Positions 1 through 9,650 of a stretch of 64,000 nucleotides of DNA are shown here, in pieces. The notes under the pieces are model-generated. The model did no database searches, had not been told where the DNA came from, and saw only the letters and a list, made by a program, of their open reading frames with translations. The translations under genes were made by a program, and so were the position numbers. The stretch lies in assembly GCA_005503055.1 (NCBI GenBank), contig SCOX01000013.1, forward strand, positions 34,015 to 98,014, read 5' to 3'. The DNA comes from Lysobacteraceae bacterium P (GTDB lineage Bacteria > Pseudomonadota > Gammaproteobacteria > Xanthomonadales > Xanthomonadaceae). Within the stretch, counting starts at the first letter, position 1. Each line of letters begins with the position of its first letter.

Positions 1-2139
1 GACTTCGGCCAGGCGGCGGTCGTCGGGCAGGATGCGCAGCTCCGGCGTGCCGGCGTCGGCGTTCGGCCACGCCTGCACGTTCGCACCGGGAAAGCGTTCG
101 CTGAGCAGCTTGCGGCCGGCTTCGGCCGCACGCGTGAGCGCATCGCCGTCGGCGTGCTGCAGGTGGATCGCAATGGCGCGCGCGGAACCGCCGAAGCTGC
201 CGAACAGTTCGCCTTCACTGGCGAACGCGCGCGTATCGGGGAAACCCACCACGATCTCGTCGCGCACGATGCGCTCGAGTTCGCCGATGTCGGCCGGATC
301 GACGACGCGCGCGCCGAGCGTGCCGCCGCCCGGCCACAGGTTGAGGTACCAGTTGCTCAGCTGCGGACCCTTCTCGCCGTCCATGTAGGGCCGCATGCGT
401 GCCAGCAGCGTCGGCGCGATCTCGGCATTGACGCGCTCCGGGCTCATGCCGGGCGGGAAGTTGAAGAAGGCGTCCACCGCCGCGCGCTTCACCGGCGGCA
501 GATAGTCGATCTTCGGCATCAGCACGAAGGTCAGCGCGATGGGCATGACGACCAGCGCGCCGACCCAGGCCAGCTGGTTGCGACGGCCGCGGGTGACGCG
601 CATCGCCCAGTCGGTGACGCCATTCCAGAAGCGATGCGTTTCGCGATCGCCTTCGCGCTCGCGCAGCCAGCTGCTGGCGGCGGCCGGCAGGACGGTCACG
701 GCGATGAGCAGCGAGATGCCGACCGCGATGGAAATGGTGAGCGCAAGGTCGGCGAACAACTGGCCTTCGACGTCGTCCATGAAGATCACCGGCACGAACA
801 CGGCGATGGTCGTCAGCGTGGATGCCACGAGTGCGCCACCGACCTGGCGCGAGCCTTCCAGCGCGGCCTGCTGCGCGGGCATGCCTTCCTCGCGCAATCG
901 CACGATGTTCTCCGCGACCACGACCGCTGCGTCCATCACCATGCCAACCGCGAACGCCAGGCCCGCGAGCGAGATCACGTTGAGGCTGCGACCGGTGAGC
1001 TGCAGCACGATGAACGTGGCCAACAGCGAGATCGGAATGGCGCAGGCGATGAGCGCGGTCGCGCGCACGTCGCGCAGGAACCACCACAGGCAGCCCACCG
1101 CGAGCAGCACGCCGGCGCCGAGACTGCCCGACAGCAATCCGATCGCGCGGTTGATGAACACCGATGCGTCGAAGCTCTGGCGGATGTCCAGCCCCTGCGG
1201 CTTGAGATCCTTTTCGCGGATCTCCTCGACCACCGCCTTCACCCGGTCCAGGGTGTCGAGTACGTTGGCGCCGCTTTCGCGCAGGATGCGCAGGCCGATG
1301 GCGGGATTGCCGTTCTGGTAGGCGAAGAAGCGTTGCTCGGGCCGCTTCACTTCCACGGTGGCGACATCGCCCAGCCGCACCGGCCGGCCGTCGCGCCAGG
1401 CGAGGATGAGGTTGCCTAGCGCTTCGGGGGAATAGCGCCCGGCGAACCTCAGAACGTATTCGCGACGACCGGCCTCGACCACGCCGCCGGAGACGTCGGT
1501 CGCACGTGCGGCGACATCGGCGACCTGCGGAATCTGGATGCCAAGCGCGGCGGCGCGCTCCAGGTTGAGGGTGATGGTGAGCTCTTCCGGCGCACCGCCG
1601 TTGATCTCCACGCCGGCCACGCCCTCTACCGCCGACAGGCGCGGCACGATGCGGTCCTCGATCATCTGCCTGCGGTCGAGGATGTCGCCGGGCGTGTCCG
1701 GCAGCTTCTGCACGAAGAAATAGGTGAGCGAGCTGTTGGCGTTGTCGGCGCCGGACTGCACGACCGGCGGCGTGGCGTCGCGCGGCAGCGGCTGCAGGCG
1801 GTTCATGCGCGAGAGCACTTCGACCAGCATCGCGTCCATGTCGCTGCCGACGGCGAAGGTCAGGTTGATGAAGCTGTTGCCGCCGTTGATGTTGGACTCG
1901 ATTTCCTCCAGCCCCGGCAAGCCCTGCATGACCGCTTCGATGGGCTCGACGATCTCCGATTCCATTTCCTGCGGCGACGCCGCGCGCCAGCTGGTCTGCA
2001 CCGACATCTGCGGACGCTCGATGTCGGGGAACAGCTGCAGCGGCAACTCGAACAGGCTCATCAGTCCGAACGCGCAGACCATCGCCACGGCGACCGCGAC
2101 GGCGGCGGGATTGCGGAGCGAGGCTTGCGTGAGTTTCAT
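1..2139 (-). CDS. Efflux RND transporter permease (AcrB/MdtB-like), C-terminus cut by window edge
   Basis: This is an inner-membrane proton-driven pump subunit of the resistance-nodulation-division family, which normally works with a periplasmic adaptor and an outer-membrane channel. About 713 residues are visible and the reading frame is open to base 1, so the C-terminal part (roughly 300 residues by family length) lies outside. The start MKLTQASLRNP followed by a hydrophobic TM1 is typical. A large periplasmic porter region is followed by several TM helices from about residue 340, including GMVMDAAVVVAENI, the RND motif around TM4 with its conserved acidic residues. No adaptor gene lies upstream here; it may be downstream, beyond the window. 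The 350-bp upstream region carries a perfect 18-bp palindrome that could be an operator. Substrate is unknown. Confidence 0.93.
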   Translation of the reverse strand, partial: MKLTQASLRNPAAVAVAVAMVCAFGLMSLFELPLQLFPDIERPQMSVQTSWRAASPQEMESEIVEPIEAVMQGLPGLEEIESNINGGNSFINLTFAVGSDMDAMLVEVLSRMNRLQPLPRDATPPVVQSGADNANSSLTYFFVQKLPDTPGDILDRRQMIEDRIVPRLSAVEGVAGVEINGGAPEELTITLNLERAAALGIQIPQVADVAARATDVSGGVVEAGRREYVLRFAGRYSPEALGNLILAWRDGRPVRLGDVATVEVKRPEQRFFAYQNGNPAIGLRILRESGANVLDTLDRVKAVVEEIREKDLKPQGLDIRQSFDASVFINRAIGLLSGSLGAGVLLAVGCLWWFLRDVRATALIACAIPISLLATFIVLQLTGRSLNVISLAGLAFAVGMVMDAAVVVAENIVRLREEGMPAQQAALEGSRQVGGALVASTLTTIAVFVPVIFMDDVEGQLFADLALTISIAVGISLLIAVTVLPAAASSWLREREGDRETHRFWNGVTDWAMRVTRGRRNQLAWVGALVVMPIALTFVLMPKIDYLPPVKRAAVDAFFNFPPGMSPERVNAEIAPTLLARMRPYMDGEKGPQLSNWYLNLWPGGGTLGARVVDPADIGELERIVRDEIVVGFPDTRAFASEGELFGSFGGSARAIAIHLQHADGDALTRAAEAGRKLLSERFPGANVQAWPNADAGTPELRILPDDRRLAEV

Positions 2140-2279
2140 CGTGCGGCTCGGCGGGGGATGAATGCCGCCGCACGATGCGCTTGTCGCGCTTTGCCAAGAT
2201 GGCCCGGAAGTCACGCCGGGGCGGTCGTTGCGCTCAGCGGTGGACTGGTCGCGGTGAACCGTGATGCGCGACGACGGCG

Positions 2280-2297
2280 CGTTTCGCGCGCGAAACG
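2280..2297. promoter_or_regulatory. 18-bp perfect palindrome, candidate repressor operator
   Basis: CGTTTCGCGCGCGAAACG equals its own reverse complement. It lies about 140 bp upstream of the RND start codon, where a TetR- or MarR-type repressor of an efflux gene could bind. No regulator gene of those families is adjacent, so the operator role is inference only. Confidence 0.35.
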
Positions 2298-2344
2298 TAA
2301 AGCGTCCCAGTCGCCCAACTTATGGCAGGGGTGATCGCTCATGC

Positions 2345-2444
2345 CGTCATCCCCGCGAAGGCGAGGATCCATCTCACAGCACCGATCCCGCCTCCGAAGC
2401 GCGTGATACTCGGCACCCTGGATTCCCTGCTGCGCGGAAATGAC
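2345..2444. repeat. Inverted pair of a dispersed ~28-bp palindromic repeat
   Basis: Two copies of the same degenerate repeat face each other: a reverse copy at 2345-2371 (core TCATCCCCGCGAAGGC) and a forward, more divergent copy at 2418-2444 (CTGGATTCCC then GGAAATGACG). Each copy can fold into a short hairpin. Related copies occur at 6391-6468, 22569-22666 and 32062-32310, always outside genes. Confidence 0.75.
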
Positions 2445-2495
2445 GAGCGAATGAGGCACGCGCTCTCGCGGGATCGGACCGCTTCGCTCGGCACC

Positions 2496-3380
2496 TCAAA
2501 TCAACAGCGCCAGCTTGTCCCGGTGCGTGCGCGAAAGCTTGAGTTCGTGCCCGCAATCCAATCGCAGGAAGCCTTCGCCGTTGGTGTGCGGGCGCATCTC
2601 CACCACGCGGCGCGCATTGACGATCGTCGAACGGTGGATACGCGGGAATCGTTGTGGATCGAGCTGCATCTCCAGCTCGCGCATGGTCGCGCGCAGCACC
2701 AAGGTTTCGCCCTGCGGCGTGTTCCGATCGGCGGCGGGACCGTCGGTGTGGATGCACATGTAGTCGCCGGCGGCGTCGATCCAGCGGATGCTCGCCAGAT
2801 CCACGCGCACGGTGCGTCCGCCGTCGCGCACGGCGAGCTTGTCTTCGCGGCGCAGCTGTTCGAGTGCGTCGGGCTTCAGCGCGTCGTCCAGGTCCAGCAG
2901 CGGCCGTCCGCTCAACTCACCGAGCAGGCCCAGCAGGTGCGCGCGGTGGCCGCTGGCTTCGCGCTGCGAACGCGCCATGCGTACGCGCGCCAACGCCTGC
3001 GCCAGGCGCGTTTCTTCCACGGGCTTGAGCAGGTAGTCGGTCGCGGACGCCTCGAAGGCGCGGATCGCATAGTGGTCGTAGGCCGTGACGAACACCACCA
3101 GCGGCATCTCGTGCGCGGGAATGCTGCGCAGCGTTTCGAAGCCGTCCATGCCCGGCATCTGCACGTCGAGAAAGATCAGGTCCGGACGCAGTTCGCGCAG
3201 GCTGGCGATCGCGTCCAGCCCATTGCCGCATTCGCCGACGATCTCCACGTCCGCATGCGCTTCAAGGCGGATGACCAGTCCGCGTCGCGCCAACGGTTCG
3301 TCGTCGACGATGAGCGCGCGCAGCGGACCGTGCGGTTCGGTGGCGTCGTGCAGGCGCTCGCGATCGACGACACGGTCCAT
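2496..3380 (-). CDS. LytTR-type response regulator transcription factor
   Basis: This is the cytoplasmic output protein of a two-component system, 294 residues. The N-terminal receiver domain has the acidic pair D26-D27, phospho-acceptor D72 in FLDVQMPG, T99 and K119 in LLKP. The C-terminal LytTR DNA-binding domain covers about residues 185-294 (FPRIHRSTIVNARRVVEM and a terminal LSRTHRDKL). The family includes AlgR and LytR. The ATG at 3380 has a GGAG ribosome site and lies just after the kinase stop; a GTG six bases further upstream overlaps that stop. It forms an operon with the sensor kinase. Regulated genes cannot be read from the sequence. Confidence 0.93.
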   Translation of the reverse strand: MDRVVDRERLHDATEPHGPLRALIVDDEPLARRGLVIRLEAHADVEIVGECGNGLDAIASLRELRPDLIFLDVQMPGMDGFETLRSIPAHEMPLVVFVTAYDHYAIRAFEASATDYLLKPVEETRLAQALARVRMARSQREASGHRAHLLGLLGELSGRPLLDLDDALKPDALEQLRREDKLAVRDGGRTVRVDLASIRWIDAAGDYMCIHTDGPAADRNTPQGETLVLRATMRELEMQLDPQRFPRIHRSTIVNARRVVEMRPHTNGEGFLRLDCGHELKLSRTHRDKLALLI

Positions 3381-3382
3381 GT

Positions 3383-4468
3383 TCACTCTCCGCCCAGCTG
3401 TTTGGTTTCGAACGGCAGGCGCAGTTCGACCTCGATTCCGCGCTCGTGGTTGTGCACGGAGAAACTGCTCTCATCGCCGTACAGCACGCTCAAGCGCTCA
3501 CGCGTGTTGCGCAGGCCCACGCCCTTGCCCGGCGGAAGCTGTCCACCCTCCAGACACTGGCAACCGGGGCCGTCGTCGATCACGCGCAGCACGAGCTGCT
3601 CACCGTCGCGCTCGGCCTCGATGCGCAGCAGGCCGCCGGCGACCTGCTTGGCCACGGCGTACTTGATCGCGTTCTCCACCAGCGGTTGCAGCAGCAGACT
3701 GGGCAGCAGCGCGCGCCAGCAGTCTTCGTCGATGGCGGTCTCGATGCGGAGTCGCTCCGCGAAGCGGATCTTCTCGATGTCCAGGTACAGCGTCAGCGCG
3801 TCGAGTTCCTGGCGCAGCGTGACGCGCTGCATCGGGTCGTTGTCCAGCGAATGGCGCAGGAACGACGACAATCCCTGCACCATGCGATTCGCCGTGGCGT
3901 TGTCGCGATCGAGCACCAGCGTGGAGATGGCGTTGAGCGTGTTGAACAGGAAATGCGGGTTGAGCTGGTAACGCAACATCTTCAGCTGCGCCTGGTGGGC
4001 CATGGTGCGCGCGGCCAGTGCGCGCTGCGTTTCGTCCTGCAGCTGGCGGTAGTACTTGATGCCCAGGTACAGGCCGACCCACGCGAGCACCACGTAGATG
4101 TAGGTGAGCGAATAGGCGATGTAGGCCACGCGGCTGGTCGGCGCGCAGGTATCGCAGAAGCGCACCAGCATCGTGCGCGTGGTCAGGTCCATCACCGCCG
4201 AGCTTGCGAGGATGGGTACGATCATTGTCAGCAGCAACCGGCGCGGCGGCAGCCCCCAGCAGGCGCGCAGCAGGTAGCGCAGCCCCAGGGTGCAGGCGAA
4301 GCCGGTGCACGCGGCCGTGAAGGGCACGACCCAGTAGCCCGACGGCTTGCCGTACGCGATCGCCGCGAGATAGCCCAGGCCGAAATAGCCCAGCCAGCCC
4401 CCGGCGTGCAGGATCCAGAAAAAATGCTGGCGCGGCAGGTCCAGCGGGTGGGTAGCGGTAATGGCCAT
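3383..4468 (-). CDS. LytS/AlgZ-type sensor histidine kinase
   Basis: This membrane sensor kinase of the His_kinase (PF06580) type should phosphorylate the LytTR regulator encoded just downstream. Of 361 residues, about 15-140 form four or more TM segments. The phospho-acceptor is H172 in LRYQLNPHFLFNTLN, the signature of this kinase subclass. The ATPase part has the N-box LVENAIKYAV and the G-boxes VIDDGPG and GKGVGLRNTRERL. ATG 4468 (MAITATH) is chosen; a TTG at 4531 would add 21 poorly hydrophobic residues. It ends just ahead of the regulator start, indicating co-expression. No separate ligand-binding domain is present, so sensing probably uses the membrane helices. Confidence 0.92.
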   Translation of the reverse strand: MAITATHPLDLPRQHFFWILHAGGWLGYFGLGYLAAIAYGKPSGYWVVPFTAACTGFACTLGLRYLLRACWGLPPRRLLLTMIVPILASSAVMDLTTRTMLVRFCDTCAPTSRVAYIAYSLTYIYVVLAWVGLYLGIKYYRQLQDETQRALAARTMAHQAQLKMLRYQLNPHFLFNTLNAISTLVLDRDNATANRMVQGLSSFLRHSLDNDPMQRVTLRQELDALTLYLDIEKIRFAERLRIETAIDEDCWRALLPSLLLQPLVENAIKYAVAKQVAGGLLRIEAERDGEQLVLRVIDDGPGCQCLEGGQLPPGKGVGLRNTRERLSVLYGDESSFSVHNHERGIEVELRLPFETKQLGGE

Positions 4469-4585
4469 GGCTGCCGCAAGGGCGTGGACGCGGTGGACCG
4501 ATCCTAGCCCTTTCGCGGGGACGGACGGCAACGGTTCGTCGGCCGGAGCCCACGCTTCACCGCGGGCGCGACGACGCGGGCGGCT

Positions 4586-5563
4586 TCACGTCCCGGGCGC
4601 CGCCTCCGCGTCGTCGTGCGGAGGCTCACTGGCGCCCTCCAGGCCGCGACGGCGGCGCTCGTCGATCACCGCCGTGATCAGCGCACCGATGAACACGATC
4701 AGCGCCGCGTAATACATCCACACCAGCGCCAGCACCAGCGCGCCCATCGAGCCGTAGGCCGAACCGGGGTTGGCCTCGCGCAGGTACCAGCCGATCAGCC
4801 AGCGACCCAGCGCGAACAGCAACGCGGTGATCGCCCCGCCACCGAGCGCGCGCTTCCAGCCCACCGAGCGATCGGGGAGGTAGTGGTACATCAACGCGAA
4901 ACTCAGTGCGTACACCGCCCACGTCGTCAGGTTCGTCACGATGGGCAGCGCCCATTCCATGCGCGAGAACGCCAGCTGCACGGCGGTGCTCACGGTCATC
5001 GACACCAACAGCAGGAAGCCCATCGCCAACACCAGGCCGAGCGAGAACACCCGCTTGCGCAGCCACGCCATCGCACCCGCCAGCCGCGTGGCATCGGTGC
5101 GGAAGATCTTGTTCAGCACGTCCTGCAACTGCGCGAAGACCGCCGTAGCGCCGACGAACAGCAGCGCCACGCTCCACCATCCGGCAATCGATCCGGTGTC
5201 CGGGCGCTGGCTCGCGTTGCCCACGACGGTGCGCGCGACGCGTTCGGCCTCCTGGCCGGCGAGCAGGCCGATCTGCTGCATCAGCGCATCCTGCGCGCCG
5301 GGCACCAGCGCGCTGGTCAGCCAGACGAGGATCAGCAGCAGGGGCGCGAGCGACAGCATCGCGTACAGGGCGAGCGCGGCGGCCTGCGCCATCAGTTCGG
5401 TGTCGATGAAGCGGCGCAGCAGGTCCGCCGGCAGACTGCCCTGCGCACGGCGCACCAGCGCCTTGATCGCGGGACGGCGGAAGGATCGGCCATGGTCGGC
5501 CTGCGCACGGCGCGGCGCGGTGGGATCGAGCTTCTCGATGGGGGGCTTGTCGGTGGATGGCAT
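4586..5563 (-). CDS. YihY/virulence factor BrkB family membrane protein
   Basis: This is an inner-membrane protein of 325 residues from the YihY/BrkB (UPF0761) family, once mis-called RNase BN and of unsettled molecular function. About six TM helices are visible, from ALALYAMLSLAPLLLILVW near residue 60 to the last segments around WMYYAALIVFIGALITAV. The conserved polar motif GSAYGSMGALVLALVWMYY is typical of the family. The cytoplasmic C-tail is acidic and disordered. The ATG at 5563 (MPSTDKPP) is chosen; the open frame further upstream reads through a compositional shadow of the divergent gene. It is divergently arranged with the Mpg gene. Confidence 0.9.
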   Translation of the reverse strand: MPSTDKPPIEKLDPTAPRRAQADHGRSFRRPAIKALVRRAQGSLPADLLRRFIDTELMAQAAALALYAMLSLAPLLLILVWLTSALVPGAQDALMQQIGLLAGQEAERVARTVVGNASQRPDTGSIAGWWSVALLFVGATAVFAQLQDVLNKIFRTDATRLAGAMAWLRKRVFSLGLVLAMGFLLLVSMTVSTAVQLAFSRMEWALPIVTNLTTWAVYALSFALMYHYLPDRSVGWKRALGGGAITALLFALGRWLIGWYLREANPGSAYGSMGALVLALVWMYYAALIVFIGALITAVIDERRRRGLEGASEPPHDDAEAAPGT

Positions 5564-5662
5564 CGCACGCCCAGCAATAGCCGCAAGCGCGTGAACGCCG
5601 GGCGCACGCGGGCGCGGCGCCACGTGAAGCGCGCGTGGTGCGACTCGAACTAGCATGGGCGC

Positions 5663-6265
5663 ATGCCCACGACGCCCCTGCCCCGCAGCTTCTACGCGCA
5701 CGATTCGCGCGACGTCGCACCGTTGTTGCTGAACAAGGTCATCGTCACCGCGGACGGCCGCGCCGGCCGCATCGTCGAGGTCGAGGCCTACCGCGGCGGC
5801 GAAGACCCGGCCGCGCACTCCTTCCGCGGCCCGACTCCGCGCACGCAGGTGATGTTCGGACCACCGGGGCATCTGTACGTGTACTTCATCTACGGCATGC
5901 ACTGGGCGATCAACGCCGTCTGCGGCGGCCCGGTCGGACATGCGGTGCTGATCCGGGCGCTGTCGCCGCTGCGAGGCATCGAACGCATGCGCCAGGTGCG
6001 CGGCGTGGAAGATCCATGCCTGCTCGCCAGCGGCCCCGGACGTCTGGCGCAGGCGATGGGCATCGACGGCGGCCTCAACGGCGCGGACATCACGGACCGC
6101 GCCTCACCGGTATGGTTCGGCGACGACGGCACCCCGCCACCGCAGGCCCCCGTCGCCTCACCGCGCATCGGCATCAGCAAAGCGATCGAACACGCATGGC
6201 GCTGGCACGTGCCGGACGACCCTCACGTGACGAAGGGCGGGAAGGTGCGGCGGCGGAAGGGGTAG
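5663..6265 (+). CDS. DNA-3-methyladenine glycosylase (Mpg/AAG family)
   Basis: This base-excision repair glycosylase removes alkylated purines such as 3-methyladenine from DNA. It is 200 residues, the usual bacterial length. Family motifs seen are LLNKVIV, the catalytic-region segment [17 protein letters not shown] (catalytic Glu in the VEVEAY strand), the signature [22 protein letters not shown] and the C-terminal [18 protein letters not shown]. It is a stand-alone gene divergent from the YihY gene, with no obvious SOS or Ada site seen upstream. The C-terminal tail is Lys/Arg-rich. Confidence 0.94.
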   Translation: MPTTPLPRSFYAHDSRDVAPLLLNKVIVTADGRAGRIVEVEAYRGGEDPAAHSFRGPTPRTQVMFGPPGHLYVYFIYGMHWAINAVCGGPVGHAVLIRALSPLRGIERMRQVRGVEDPCLLASGPGRLAQAMGIDGGLNGADITDRASPVWFGDDGTPPPQAPVASPRIGISKAIEHAWRWHVPDDPHVTKGGKVRRRKG

Positions 6266-6390
6266 GACGTGGCGTTGGCTTTGTTGCTCCTTGCCGTCGC
6301 TGTCGCTGTTGCCGTCACGGACGGCTCGATTGATCGGACGTTTCGCTTCTCCTTTTTTGCTTAAAGAAGGAAGCAGAGCGAGATCAAGAT

Positions 6391-6468
6391 GGATTCCAGC
6401 TTTCGCTGGAATGACGTGATGGGGTGGACGGCGTGACGGCCTGGGTCCCGGCCTTTGCCGGGATGACG
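6391..6468. repeat. Two tandem copies of the dispersed palindromic repeat
   Basis: Two forward copies lie at 6391-6416 (TTCCAGC TTTCG GCTGGAA-type hairpin followed by TGACG) and 6441-6468 (TCCCGGC CTTTG GCCGGGA-type, then TGACG). They occupy the gap between two convergent gene ends, where such hairpins could aid termination or mRNA stability. The remainder of 6266-6490 shows no gene. Confidence 0.75.
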
Positions 6469-6491
6469 GCGAACTGGCGGCATCGCGTCGA

Positions 6492-8624
6492 TCAACGGCG
6501 AAGCTGCAGGAATTCCTCGGCCGTCACTGGATGCCCCAACCAGTATCCCTGCGCGAAATCGCAACCGCGTTCGCGCAGGATCGCGTACTGCCCTTCCTTC
6601 TCCACGCCCTCGGCGACGACCAGGATGCCCAGTGAATGCGCCATCGCGATGATCGCCGTGGTCAACGCCAGATCGTCCGGATCGCGCAACACATCGGCGA
6701 CGAAACTGCGGTCGATCTTCACCCCGTCCACCGGCACCCGGCGCAGATGGCTCAGGCCGGAGAAGCCCGTGCCGAAGTCGTCCAGCCACACACGCACGCC
6801 CATCCCGCGCAATTCCGACAGCAGCGCGCTGGCGTGCAGTTCGTCGCCGATCACCGCCGTCTCGGTCAGTTCCAGGTGCAGTAGGTCCGCGGTCAGGCCC
6901 GTGTCGCGCAGGCAGGCCGACACGACGTCCGGCAAGTCGCCGCTGCGCAACTGGCGCGGCGAGACGTTCACCGCGACGAACAACGGATCGGGGTCCTGGC
7001 GCGCCTTCTGCCATGCGACCGCATCCGAACACGCCGCGTGCAGCACATGCGGGCCGAGGATCTCGATCAGGCCACTCTGCTCGGCCACGTCGATGAACAC
7101 CGACGGCGCGACGAAGCCCAATTCCGGATGGCGCCAGCGCAGCAGCGCCTCGGCGCCGATCATCGCCCCGTCGACCAGACGGAACACAGGCTGGTACACC
7201 AGGCTCAGTTCGCCGCGATCCCAGGCGCCGCGCAGTTCCTGCTCCAGATGCACGCGGCGCTCCACGGCCTGATTCATCGCGCGACTGTAGAAACGGAAGC
7301 AGTTCTTTCCGGCGACCTTCGCCTGGTACATCGCGATGTCGCCGTTCTTCATCAGCGAGGTGCCGCTGGCGGCGTCCTCCGGGAACAGCGTGATGCCGAT
7401 CGACGTACCGAGGAACACCTGCCGTCCCTGCACGTCCACCGGCGCGCCCAGATCGACCACCAGCGTTTCGGCGAGTTTCGTCGCCAGACCGCGGACGTCT
7501 TCCTCGGGATCGTCCGCGCCCTGCACGAGGATCACGAATTCATCGCCGCCGAAGCGCGCCAGCAGCGCGGCTTCGCCGCCGACGCGCGCCACCGCGCTCT
7601 CGATGCGGCGCGCGCATTGCAACAGCACTTCATCGCCGGCGTCGTGGCCCAGCGTGTCGTTGACGCGCTTGAAGTCGTCGATGTCGGCGAACAGCAGCGC
7701 GAGCTGGCGGCCGGCGCCGTGCATCTGGTCCAGGCGCTCGTCCAGCGATTCGCGGAAGGCGAGGCGGTTCGCCAGGCCGGTCAGCGCGTCGGTGTAGGCC
7801 ATGCGCCGGATCTCGCGATCGTGACGCGCCAGGCTGCGGCTCATGCGATCGAATGCGCGCATCAGATCGCCCACTTCGTCGTTGCGGGCGTCGATGGGCG
7901 TGACCGTGTCGAAGTGGCCGGCCTCGATTTCCTGCGCGGACTCGGCGAGTTGGCGGATCGGACGCACCAGCAGGCGCTGGATCAGCCACAGCGACAGCGC
8001 GCCGAACACCAGCAGGCCCACTCCGAGCAGGCCGACCCAGATCACGTGACGCTGGCCGAGCGTGTCCAGTCGCGCGCGCAGCTTGTCGACGGCCTGCTCC
8101 TGGAAGCGGCGTATCGCCTGCATGTCGTAGCCCACGCGTACGCCGCCCACGCGCTGCTGGCCGATCAGGATCGGCATCGACACGTCCATGACGCGGTCGT
8201 CGAACTGCGTGTGCAGGCCTTTGGCAGCGATGACGCCGGCGGCCATCGCATCGTCCATGGGCTTGCCGTAGCTGGCGATGTCTTCGCTGCCGTCGTGGAC
8301 GACTCTGCCTTCCTCGTCGAAGACGATCACATAGCTCACGTCCGGCATGCGCAACGTGCCGCGCGCGAGCGCTCCGACCGCATCGAGGTCGGAGTAGTAC
8401 AGCGGATTGGTCAGCGTTGCGGCGAGCTGGGTCGTGGTCGCCTCGCCCTGGCGGCGCAGGCTCTGCCCGATCATCGTGCGCATGGCCTGGCGGCTGACGC
8501 CTTCGACCTCGCGGCGCATCTGCTCCTGGCGGTTGAGCAGCAGTGCGACCAGCGCGAGCACGACCAGCAGCGCCACGCCCATCAGCAGCAGGAAACGGGC
8601 CTGCAATCCCATGCGCAGCTTCAC
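6492..8624 (-). CDS. Membrane-bound GGDEF/EAL protein (c-di-GMP synthesis/breakdown) with HAMP
   Basis: This inner-membrane cyclic-di-GMP enzyme of 710 residues has TM1 at about 10-31, a periplasmic domain at about 32-190, TM2 at about 194-218, HAMP at about 218-272, GGDEF with intact GGDEF at 359-363, and EAL with EAL at 492-494 plus the later DDFGTGFS motif. Both catalytic signatures look intact, so it could be bifunctional. It starts at GTG 8624, overlapping the stop of the upstream PhnD-like gene by GTGA, which implies translational coupling. The periplasmic binding protein is therefore a likely sensory partner for the periplasmic domain. An internal ATG 12 bases downstream is an alternative start. 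Confidence 0.93.
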   Translation of the reverse strand: MKLRMGLQARFLLLMGVALLVVLALVALLLNRQEQMRREVEGVSRQAMRTMIGQSLRRQGEATTTQLAATLTNPLYYSDLDAVGALARGTLRMPDVSYVIVFDEEGRVVHDGSEDIASYGKPMDDAMAAGVIAAKGLHTQFDDRVMDVSMPILIGQQRVGGVRVGYDMQAIRRFQEQAVDKLRARLDTLGQRHVIWVGLLGVGLLVFGALSLWLIQRLLVRPIRQLAESAQEIEAGHFDTVTPIDARNDEVGDLMRAFDRMSRSLARHDREIRRMAYTDALTGLANRLAFRESLDERLDQMHGAGRQLALLFADIDDFKRVNDTLGHDAGDEVLLQCARRIESAVARVGGEAALLARFGGDEFVILVQGADDPEEDVRGLATKLAETLVVDLGAPVDVQGRQVFLGTSIGITLFPEDAASGTSLMKNGDIAMYQAKVAGKNCFRFYSRAMNQAVERRVHLEQELRGAWDRGELSLVYQPVFRLVDGAMIGAEALLRWRHPELGFVAPSVFIDVAEQSGLIEILGPHVLHAACSDAVAWQKARQDPDPLFVAVNVSPRQLRSGDLPDVVSACLRDTGLTADLLHLELTETAVIGDELHASALLSELRGMGVRVWLDDFGTGFSGLSHLRRVPVDGVKIDRSFVADVLRDPDDLALTTAIIAMAHSLGILVVAEGVEKEGQYAILRERGCDFAQGYWLGHPVTAEEFLQLRR

Positions 8625-9565
8625 TCGACCTCCGAGCGGACCCGGGCGACGCCCTCGGAGATGCGGTCCAAAGCCTTCTGCGATTCGGCGTCGACCGGCA
8701 TGAAGCGGGTGGTGTTGAAGAAACGCAGCAGCGCGTCGCCTGCCTCGGGGTCGCCGGCGGCGTCGATCAGCACCTCGCGCAGGCGCGCCTCCACGCGCGG
8801 GTCGAGGTCGCTGCGCACCATCTCCACCGCGCGCGGGTAATCGACGGTCTCGCCGATCACCTTCAGGTCGTCGCGGAACGACGGCGGCATGCGGCCGGGG
8901 TTCTGCCAGTCCAGGTTGCTCATCACGCCGACGTCGGCCAACCCTTTGTGCACCCAGGTCGAGATGTTGAGTTCCGACCAGGCAAAGAGGTAGCCGACCG
9001 CGCCGCTGTCGATGCGGTCCTCGGGCGAGAGCAGGATCTCCAGCGACAGGCCGCGGCGCAGCAGTTCGGCGGCGGGCACGAAGTAGGCGCTGGTCGAATT
9101 GGGGCGCTGGAAGGCGATGCTGTGGCCGCGCAGGTCGGCCATCGATGCCAGGCCGCTGTCGCGGCGAGCGAAGAACAGGCTGTGGTAGTGGCTGACGCCG
9201 TCGCGTTCGGTGAGCAGCAGCGGATGCGCGCCGGCGCGCTGGCGCAGCAGCATCGCGGTGCCGGTGGTCTCGGTCACCCAGTCCACCCGGCCGCGGCGCA
9301 GGTAGCTCGCCATCTGCTGGGTGTCCTTGGCCATCAGGATGCGGCCTTCGCGGATGCCCACGTCGGCCAGACGCGGCACGACGTAGTCCAGGAGCGGCTT
9401 GAGCTGCTCGTAGTGTTTCTTGGGGTCGTCGCTGATGCGGCCCAGCACCAGCACGCCGGAGTCATTGCCCGCGGCGGCCGCGAGCGGAGCGGCCGTCACG
9501 CTCAACGCGAACAGCGCGAGCGCGAACAATCTCGACAGGGCGGTGCAGCGCAGGCTGGCGATCAA
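8621..9565 (-). CDS. PhnD-like periplasmic substrate-binding protein
   Basis: This is a 314-residue periplasmic solute-binding protein of the phosphate/phosphite/phosphonate (PhnD) superfamily. An N-terminal signal peptide (LSRLFALALFALSVTAAPLAAAA) precedes GVLVLGRISDDPKKHYEQLKPLLDYV, typical of the fold; TETTGTAMLL and IAFQRPNSTSAYFVP follow. The best start is TTG 9565, which has a GAGGGG site about ten bases upstream; no ATG is placed sensibly. No ABC permease or ATPase lies nearby. Instead it is translationally coupled to a membrane GGDEF/EAL protein, so it more likely feeds a ligand signal to c-di-GMP turnover than supplies a transporter. The ligand is unknown. Confidence 0.87.
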   Translation of the reverse strand: MIASLRCTALSRLFALALFALSVTAAPLAAAAGNDSGVLVLGRISDDPKKHYEQLKPLLDYVVPRLADVGIREGRILMAKDTQQMASYLRRGRVDWVTETTGTAMLLRQRAGAHPLLLTERDGVSHYHSLFFARRDSGLASMADLRGHSIAFQRPNSTSAYFVPAAELLRRGLSLEILLSPEDRIDSGAVGYLFAWSELNISTWVHKGLADVGVMSNLDWQNPGRMPPSFRDDLKVIGETVDYPRAVEMVRSDLDPRVEARLREVLIDAAGDPEAGDALLRFFNTTRFMPVDAESQKALDRISEGVARVRSEVE

Positions 9566-9650
9566 GAACGACGACCCCTCGGGATGCCGTCGGCAGCGTA
9601 ATCGAAAAACTCTGCGGCCCGATACGGCAAACCGCCAGGCCGCCCGCAGA

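Larger units (their letters stand above)
2140..2495. other. Intergenic region upstream of the RND gene
   Basis: This 356-bp gap has no convincing gene on either strand. It holds the presumed promoter of the leftward RND gene, an 18-bp palindrome and an inverted pair of a dispersed palindromic repeat, all listed separately. Confidence 0.6.
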
